NCBI GenBank assembly: GCA_003235605.1
Contig: QJVU01000626.1
Coordinates: forward strand, 1-10,598
Length of the DNA: 10,598 nucleotides
DNA from: Planctomycetota bacterium
Lineage (GTDB): Bacteria; Planctomycetota; UBA1135; UBA2386
Direction of reading: 5' to 3'
Below the pieces are notes generated by a model, which was not told the DNA's origin, did not search any database, and saw nothing but the letters and a program-made list of their open reading frames with translations. Position 1 is the stretch's first letter; the number at the start of each line of letters is the position of its first letter. The position numbers were made by a program, and so were the translations under genes. This document shows, piece by piece, positions 6,846-10,598 of the stretch.

Positions 6846-8156
6846 ATGCGCGAACTCCAGCGAAGGCTCGTGTTCCTGGCCGCAACCGTGGTGTGGACCG
6901 TGGGCTGCGGGGCTCCGGTCGGCCCGGAGGGATCCGCCGGCCCCGCCACGGGCACCGGCCGCGAGACTGCCCCACACGCGAGGGTCGTACGACAGGTCCC
7001 GAACGGCCGCATCGAGGTCCATGGCGGCCTCCGGATCGTGCACCTCTGGGGTACCGTGGAGCAGCGTGGCCGCGCCCACGCCGAGCTGTTGGGCGACGAG
7101 ATCGTCGCCCTCCTGCGGCGCGAGTTCGACTACCGCTTCGGCCGCAGACAGCAGCTGTTGGCCCTGGCACGGGGTCAGCTGCGCCGCCTCCGTTTCCAGG
7201 CCCATCTGCGCGCCGAGCTGGAGGCCCTGTTCGGGACCCTGCAGGCCTCCGGCATCGACCTCTCGCTGCCCGCCTTCCACCGTAGCATGGATCTGGACGA
7301 CCTGATCCTGGTCAATGCCCTCGACGTCTTCGCCAACATCGGTTGCTCGGGCTTCACCCTCTGGGGCGGGTGCGTGGCGGGAGGTGGCGTCCTGACCTGC
7401 CGCAACTTCGACTGGTTCGTGAGCGGCCCGCACATGGTGGACAGCTGCATGCTGCTGGTGCAGCATCCAAACCAGGGCAAGAGCTTCGCCACCGTGACCT
7501 GGCCCGGCTACATCATGGCGGTCACGGGTGTCAACAGCGACGGAGTGTGCGTTTTCCTGCACACTGGCAACGGGCACCGGATCATGGCGCCAAGAAAGGG
7601 CTGCGTGCCGGCTGCGGCCGCTGCCCGCCAGATCCTCGAAAGTGCCACGACGAACAACGGCTTCGAGCTCGCTCGGCGGCTGGTCGCCGAGACCAGTCCA
7701 CCAGCCAGCTACCTGACCAGGGTGGTGCTGCCGGCGACGCCGGCCGGCGAGCCCGGCCCCGTGCGGGTGTTCGAGGCGGATCACCGCGAAGTCCGTGAAC
7801 GCAAGGAGGAACGCCTGTGCGTGGTCACCAATCACTTCGTGGTGGCCGGAGATCCGACAGTGGCCGGACAGGACTCGGGTGGCCGCTATCGCGAGCTTGC
7901 CAGCTGCCTCGACCAGTACCTCCACGAGCAAGACCACCAGGTCTCGAGCGAGGAGGCATGGCAGGCCCTGGCCCGGGTGCAGAAGAGCGGCATCCGCTTC
8001 GCGTCGCTGCACAGCATGGTGTTCCGTCAGGACCCCTGGGTCTTCGAGTTGGCGGTGGGGAAGCTGGACGGCAATCGCAGGGTACAGGGAGCGCCGGGCA
8101 GCCCGCGACGCTACCAGCTCCAACGCGAAGGTGTGTTTCCCGCCAATCCCCGCTAA
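6846..8156 (+). CDS. Probable lipoprotein C45/AAT-type autoproteolytic Ntn hydrolase, 436 aa
   Basis: A predicted envelope enzyme of the C45 (acyl-CoA:6-aminopenicillanate acyltransferase-like) group of Ntn hydrolases, which cleave or transfer amide-linked acyl groups. The substrate cannot be told from sequence. Residues 1-20 form a signal peptide ending TVGC, a plausible though imperfect lipobox with Cys21. Family features: LWGTVEQRGRAHAELLG (67-83); the likely nucleophile Cys167 in NIGCSGF (164-170), which would become the new N-terminus after self-cleavage; CRNFDW (185-190), with Arg186 and Asp189 spaced as the Arg/Asp pair of choloylglycine hydrolases; GVNSDG (228-233), with Asn230; and TNHF (328-331). 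The ATG at 6846 opens the signal peptide; upstream frame is antisense to the DUF423 gene. No clear Shine-Dalgarno. It is probably the first gene of a three-gene run with two membrane proteins. Confidence 0.82.
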   Translation: MRELQRRLVFLAATVVWTVGCGAPVGPEGSAGPATGTGRETAPHARVVRQVPNGRIEVHGGLRIVHLWGTVEQRGRAHAELLGDEIVALLRREFDYRFGRRQQLLALARGQLRRLRFQAHLRAELEALFGTLQASGIDLSLPAFHRSMDLDDLILVNALDVFANIGCSGFTLWGGCVAGGGVLTCRNFDWFVSGPHMVDSCMLLVQHPNQGKSFATVTWPGYIMAVTGVNSDGVCVFLHTGNGHRIMAPRKGCVPAAAAARQILESATTNNGFELARRLVAETSPPASYLTRVVLPATPAGEPGPVRVFEADHREVRERKEERLCVVTNHFVVAGDPTVAGQDSGGRYRELASCLDQYLHEQDHQVSSEEAWQALARVQKSGIRFASLHSMVFRQDPWVFELAVGKLDGNRRVQGAPGSPRRYQLQREGVFPANPR

Positions 8157-8160
8157 CGTT

Positions 8161-8186
8161 ACCCGCCAACTCTACCCGCCAACTCC
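8161..8186 (+). repeat. Two-copy 13-bp tandem repeat
   Basis: ACCCGCCAACTCT (8161-8173) is followed directly by ACCCGCCAACTCC (8174-8186), 12 of 13 bases identical, then by a degenerate AGCCGCCAGC. It fills much of the 59-base gap between the hydrolase stop and the next ATG. Neither a Shine-Dalgarno site nor a terminator hairpin is visible in this gap. Confidence 0.7.
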
Positions 8187-8215
8187 AGCCGCCAGCACCC
8201 GCCCGCGGTTTGTCC

Positions 8216-9052
8216 ATGACCCTGAGTCCGTTCCAGGCCACGTTGCTATCGCTGCTCGTGCCCGGCTCCGCTCATTTCCTGATGGGCCGCGCGGCCCGTG
8301 GCATCATGGCCCTGGCCAGCTGCGTGGGCCTGTTCGTCGCGGGCTACGCGATCCTCGGGGACCGACTGTGGCGGTTCACGTGGTTTCCACCCTTCGATTT
8401 CCTGGCAGTGATCTTCCGGGTGTTCCCCCTGAACATGTGGCCGGAGTGGCCCAACCTGGGCTGCATGATGGTCGTCTCGTGGCTGCGGGAGACATCCGCG
8501 GATGAGGTGATCGGGCCGAACCTGCAGCGGGCCATGTACCTGCCGGTGCCGCTGGAGCACATCGCGTTCTTCTGTACGGCATCCTCCGGTGTGCTCTCGG
8601 CAATCTGGTCCACGGAAGCCTACCTTCTGGCCCGGCACTCCGATGCTCCGGTGCGCTTTCGCCGGTTGCATCCTACGACTGCCGCCATGGTTACCTGGTT
8701 CCTGCCTGGCAGCGGCCACTACCTCTGCGGGCAGAAGGACAAGGGGCTGCTGGTGGGTGGCGCGGTCCTGCTGGTGTTCGTGGCTGCCCTGTTGTTCTCC
8801 GGGGGCCACGCCATCGACCGCGAGGACTCACCGGCGTACTTCATCGGCACGGTCCTGTTCGGCCTCGGCGCGCTGTTCGCGAGCCTGGTCACGGCGCCAC
8901 TGGTGCTGACCGAGCCGCTACCTTTCTTCTACGAGTGTGGCTTCACCCTGGCGCTCGTTGCCGGCCTGATGAACCTCGTGGTGATGTTGGATGCGTACAC
9001 GATCGCTGAATGCGCTCAGGTATCGGAGGGCACGGCGGAGGCATCTCCATGA
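8216..9052 (+). CDS. Polytopic membrane protein with duplicated PGSxH motif (DUF6677-like), 278 aa
   Basis: A predicted inner-membrane protein of unknown function. The motif 'L-V/L-P-G-S-A/G-H-F/Y-L-x-G' occurs twice, as LLVPGSAHFLMG (13-24) and FLPGSGHYLCG (162-172). Each is followed by a basic residue, a small gap and a long hydrophobic helix (RAARGIMALA; QKDKGLLVGGAVLLV). This is the 'PGxGHxxxGxxxkG' signature of TM2-like and DUF6677 proteins, here present as an internal duplication. About six hydrophobic segments are visible (roughly 28-48, 60-72, 112-136, 178-197, 207-231, 240-260). The central region (72-110) is polar, with WPEWPNLGCMM. The ATG at 8216 lies directly before the first motif; upstream in-frame sequence overlaps the hydrolase in another frame and is not credible. 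The stop overlaps the start of the 66-residue membrane protein, so the two are likely partners. Confidence 0.75.
   Translation: MTLSPFQATLLSLLVPGSAHFLMGRAARGIMALASCVGLFVAGYAILGDRLWRFTWFPPFDFLAVIFRVFPLNMWPEWPNLGCMMVVSWLRETSADEVIGPNLQRAMYLPVPLEHIAFFCTASSGVLSAIWSTEAYLLARHSDAPVRFRRLHPTTAAMVTWFLPGSGHYLCGQKDKGLLVGGAVLLVFVAALLFSGGHAIDREDSPAYFIGTVLFGLGALFASLVTAPLVLTEPLPFFYECGFTLALVAGLMNLVVMLDAYTIAECAQVSEGTAEASP
9037..9041 (+). promoter_or_regulatory. Strong Shine-Dalgarno for the 66-residue membrane protein
   Basis: GGAGG lies seven bases before the ATG at 9049, inside the end of the preceding gene. It is the best ribosome-binding site in the window. It selects 9049 over an in-frame ATG at 9010, and supports translation of this short gene. 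Confidence 0.7.
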
Positions 9053-9249
9053 TTGCGTCGGGTTGGCTCGTGAGGCTGCTGATCTACATCCCCGTGATGT
9101 TCCTGATCTTGGTGGTGTTCATTGGCCAGAAACACGACAACGCAGCGGACACCCTTCGAGAGTCGGCGCTGAAGACGGTCAAGTGGGTGGGGTGGACGAT
9201 CGTCCTGGTCCTGGTGATGGAGCTCTGCTTCCTGGCGTTCGTGGACTGA
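9049..9249 (+). CDS. Small two-helix membrane protein, 66 aa
   Basis: No family recognised. The protein is two hydrophobic helices (about 7-26, LVRLLIYIPVMFLILVVFIG; and 46-65, WVGWTIVLVLVMELCFLAFV) joined by a short charged loop, KHDNAADTLRESALKTVK (28-45). The charge pattern suggests a hairpin in the inner membrane. Its ATG overlaps the stop of the preceding polytopic membrane protein as ATGA, and GGAGG sits seven bases upstream. Both argue that it is real, translationally coupled and perhaps a subunit or partner of that protein. Its last 71 bases are antisense to the 3' end of dprA, an unusually deep convergent overlap. Starting at the upstream ATG (9010) would add 13 glycine-rich residues and is less likely. 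Confidence 0.7.
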   Translation: MIASGWLVRLLIYIPVMFLILVVFIGQKHDNAADTLRESALKTVKWVGWTIVLVLVMELCFLAFVD

Positions 9250-10438
9250 GCGCATGGAGTGAGCGCAGGGAGGGAGGGCACTGTTCACCGGCCGGCGCGC
9301 GCGCAAGCGCCAGCAGGTCTCCCGGCATCTCCACGACGCGTCCCCGGCGGCAGAGGGACAGGCTTGCGGCCAGGTAGCGCGAGCGGCTCAGGCGGGCTTC
9401 TCGCTGAACGAGGTCTTGGGGCCGCGGGCCTCCCGCCAGCACCCGCAGGATCGCCGCCTCGTCGGCGGGGTCCTGCATCTGGTGGGCGTCGCCGAGGGCG
9501 ATCCCCAGCCACCGCAGCAGATCGTCGGGGCTGGCGGCGACCTGCGCCCCGTCCGCGATCAGGTCATGGCAGCCGCGGCTGCGTGGACTGGTATAGGGGC
9601 CCGGCACACAGAACACTGGCACGCCGACCTCGGCTGCGAACCGGGCAGTATGGAGCGATCCGGAGCACTGACCCGCTTCTACGACCAGCACTGCGCGGGT
9701 GGCGCCTGCCAGGATGCGGTTGCGGCGGGGGAAGTGGCCGCGGTGGGGACGCATGCCCGGCGGTGTCTCGGTGAGCAGCAGCCCACCGCCGGCCACGATC
9801 TGCTCCGCCAGCGGCTGGTTGCGCTCGGGGTAGATCTGGTCGAGGCCACCCGCGAGGACCGCCACGGTGGGGACCTGTTGGCGGATCGCCATCTCGTGGC
9901 CAAGGCCGTCCACGCCCACGGCCAAACCACTCCAGATGTGGACCCCGGCCTGTGCCACGGTGGCAGCGAAGTCCATGGTTGCCGCCACGCCGTAGGCCGT
10001 GGGGGTGCGGCTGCCGACGATGGTGAGGGTCGGGAGCGTGGCATCCAGGATGTCCAGGTTGCCCTTGGCAAACAGCACCAGGGGACGCAGGGGCATCTTG
10101 CGGAGGCGCGCGGGATAGGCCTCGTGCCGGGGGGAGAGGACCGCGAGGCCCAGGTCGGCGGCACCCTGGAGCCAGCGCAACGCCACCTCCTCCAAGCGGC
10201 GCCTGTCCCTCAGGCGGCGGTAGGCCGCTCTGGGCATCGGGGGCGGCCCGGCCAACAGGCCTTCGGGATCCGCAGTGGGATCCAGCAGCGCCGGCACCAA
10301 GCCCGGGCCGCAGCCCTCGGCGACCGCGAGCAGGAGGTGAGGATCCAGCGGATGCGGAGGATCCAGCGAATGCGGCGGATCCAGCGGATGCGGCGGATCC
10401 AGCGGATGCGGCGGGTCCAGCGGATGCGGCGGGTCCAT
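9179..10438 (-). CDS. dprA: DNA-processing protein DprA/Smf with N-terminal hexapeptide repeats
   Basis: Cytoplasmic DprA binds incoming single-stranded DNA during natural transformation and loads RecA. The Rossmann-like core is complete: IVGSRTPTAYG (140-150), WSGLAVGVDGLGHEMAI (169-185), VAVLAGGLDQIYPERN (192-207), LTETPPG (222-228), FPRRNRILAGATRAVLVVEA (236-255), SGSLHTARFAAEVGVPVFCVPG (259-280). A winged-helix-like domain follows (about 325-378). Two features are odd. After Met1 come five DPPHPL hexapeptides, encoded by an 18-bp minisatellite, before the family-like start LLLAVAEGCGPGLVPALL. And a Pro/Ser/Arg-rich tail (about 380-419) runs 71 bases antisense into the convergent membrane gene. 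The ATG at 10438 is the only usable start upstream of the core; no Shine-Dalgarno is seen, but a hairpin lies just ahead. The gene follows another by 30 bases and is probably in its operon. Confidence 0.93.
   Translation of the reverse strand: MDPPHPLDPPHPLDPPHPLDPPHSLDPPHPLDPHLLLAVAEGCGPGLVPALLDPTADPEGLLAGPPPMPRAAYRRLRDRRRLEEVALRWLQGAADLGLAVLSPRHEAYPARLRKMPLRPLVLFAKGNLDILDATLPTLTIVGSRTPTAYGVAATMDFAATVAQAGVHIWSGLAVGVDGLGHEMAIRQQVPTVAVLAGGLDQIYPERNQPLAEQIVAGGGLLLTETPPGMRPHRGHFPRRNRILAGATRAVLVVEAGQCSGSLHTARFAAEVGVPVFCVPGPYTSPRSRGCHDLIADGAQVAASPDDLLRWLGIALGDAHQMQDPADEAAILRVLAGGPRPQDLVQREARLSRSRYLAASLSLCRRGRVVEMPGDLLALARAPAGEQCPPSLRSLHALSPRTPGSRAPSPGPGRSSTPPT
10341..10436 (-). repeat. 18-bp minisatellite inside the dprA 5' end
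   Basis: Five adjacent 18-base units occur at 10341, 10359, 10377, 10395 and 10413 (plus-strand consensus GGATCCAGCGGATGCGGC), then a partial sixth of six bases next to the dprA start codon. The two middle units are identical and the outer ones carry one or two substitutions. Four units hold GGATCC and the two nearest the start have GGGTCC, a silent Asp codon change. Because 18 is a multiple of three, copy-number changes would keep the reading frame. Confidence 0.95.
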
Positions 10439-10442
10439 CGGG

Positions 10443-10458
10443 ACCCGGTGGGCCGGGT
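10443..10458 (-). promoter_or_regulatory. 6-bp hairpin just upstream of the dprA start
   Basis: ACCCGG (10443-10448) and CCGGGT (10453-10458) pair perfectly around a four-base loop, in the 30-base gap between the upstream stop and the dprA ATG. On the dprA mRNA it would end four bases before the ATG, where a ribosome-binding site would normally be. It could limit translation initiation or be chance in GC-rich DNA. Confidence 0.35.
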
Positions 10459-10468
10459 GCCCGAAGGG

Positions 10469-10598
10469 TTACGAGCTCTTCTTCTCCTCGACGGTCTCTT
10501 CGGGTGCCTTGTCCTCGGCAGCCAGCTGTGGCGCCGGCTCCTTGTCGAAGTGGATCTCGCCCTCCGTCAAGGTCGCGTGGATGACATGCGGATCGTCC
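10469..10598 (-). CDS. Unidentified protein, C-terminal 42 residues
   Basis: The gene enters from the right edge and ends at TAA 10471-10469. The visible C-terminus begins DDPHVIHATLTEGEIHFDKE and continues into an acidic and lysine-rich tail ending EETVEEKKSS. A short beta-like segment (VIHATLTEGEIHF) followed by a disordered charged tail suggests the end of a globular cytoplasmic protein. I do not recognise the family, and no catalytic motif is in view. It lies 30 bases upstream of dprA on the same strand and is probably co-transcribed with it. The frame is open to the window edge, while the other minus-strand frames over this stretch give no coherent alternative. Confidence 0.6.
   Translation of the reverse strand, partial: DDPHVIHATLTEGEIHFDKEPAPQLAAEDKAPEETVEEKKSS

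Noticed and set aside
10341..10436. Repeat cluster as a CRISPR array
   Set aside because: The 18-base units are contiguous without spacers and lie in frame inside dprA.
1..10598. A defence island or mobile element
   Set aside because: No integrase, transposase, toxin-antitoxin pair, nuclease or phage gene is visible. DprA and the DinG-like fragment have ordinary housekeeping roles and do not indicate a defence locus by themselves.

Overview
The window is a GC-rich bacterial segment, most likely from a Planctomycetota genome. That placement is an inference. It rests on four things: a secreted 445-residue protein whose C-terminal layout resembles a domain common in large planctomycete exported proteins; a multidomain exported CAP-type protein; a membrane protein with DUF6677-like motifs; and gene starts that mostly lack a Shine-Dalgarno site. 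No rRNA, tRNA, CRISPR array, transposase or integrase was seen. Coding density is very high, and most junctions are overlaps or gaps of a few tens of bases.

Layout, left to right. (1) Positions 1-1388 are a minus-strand operon: a 267-residue DUF3592-like membrane protein, overlapping by ATGA a 167-residue relative of its own C-terminal half, then, after 23 bases, the first 20 codons of a probable DinG-family helicase. (2) A 137-base divergent intergenic region leads to a plus-strand gene (1526-2863) for a cysteine-rich exported beta-propeller-like protein, which ends before a perfect 11-bp hairpin. (3) A plus-strand gene (3004-5454) encodes an exported 816-residue protein with TPR-like helices, a degenerate peptidase-MA/DUF1570-like region, a CAP/SCP-like region and a C-terminal Ig-like region. 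(4) A class I DhnA/FbaB-type fructose-bisphosphate aldolase (5512-6438) converges on a DUF423 membrane protein (6435-6824, minus), and one CTAG palindrome supplies both stop codons. (5) Only 21 bases from the DUF423 start, a plus-strand run begins: a probable lipoprotein Ntn hydrolase of the C45/AAT type (6846-8156), a polytopic membrane protein with a duplicated PGSxH motif (8216-9052) and a 66-residue two-helix membrane protein (9049-9249) coupled to it by ATGA. (6) Converging on that run, and overlapping it by 71 bases, is a minus-strand dprA (9179-10438) with an 18-bp minisatellite just after its start codon. Upstream of dprA is the 3' end of an unidentified gene.

How the genes fit together: no single pathway links them. 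Housekeeping functions (aldolase, DprA, probable helicase) alternate with envelope and exported proteins. Three groups look co-expressed: the DUF3592-like pair with the helicase, the C45 hydrolase with the two membrane proteins, and the unidentified gene with dprA. I found no convincing new defence or mobile system. The most interesting items are architectural: the dprA minisatellite, the C-x3-C / C-x6-C pairs closing each propeller repeat, a lipid anchor on the part of the Ntn hydrolase expected to be cleaved from the catalytic chain, the pseudo-protease plus CAP fusion, and several extreme gene overlaps.
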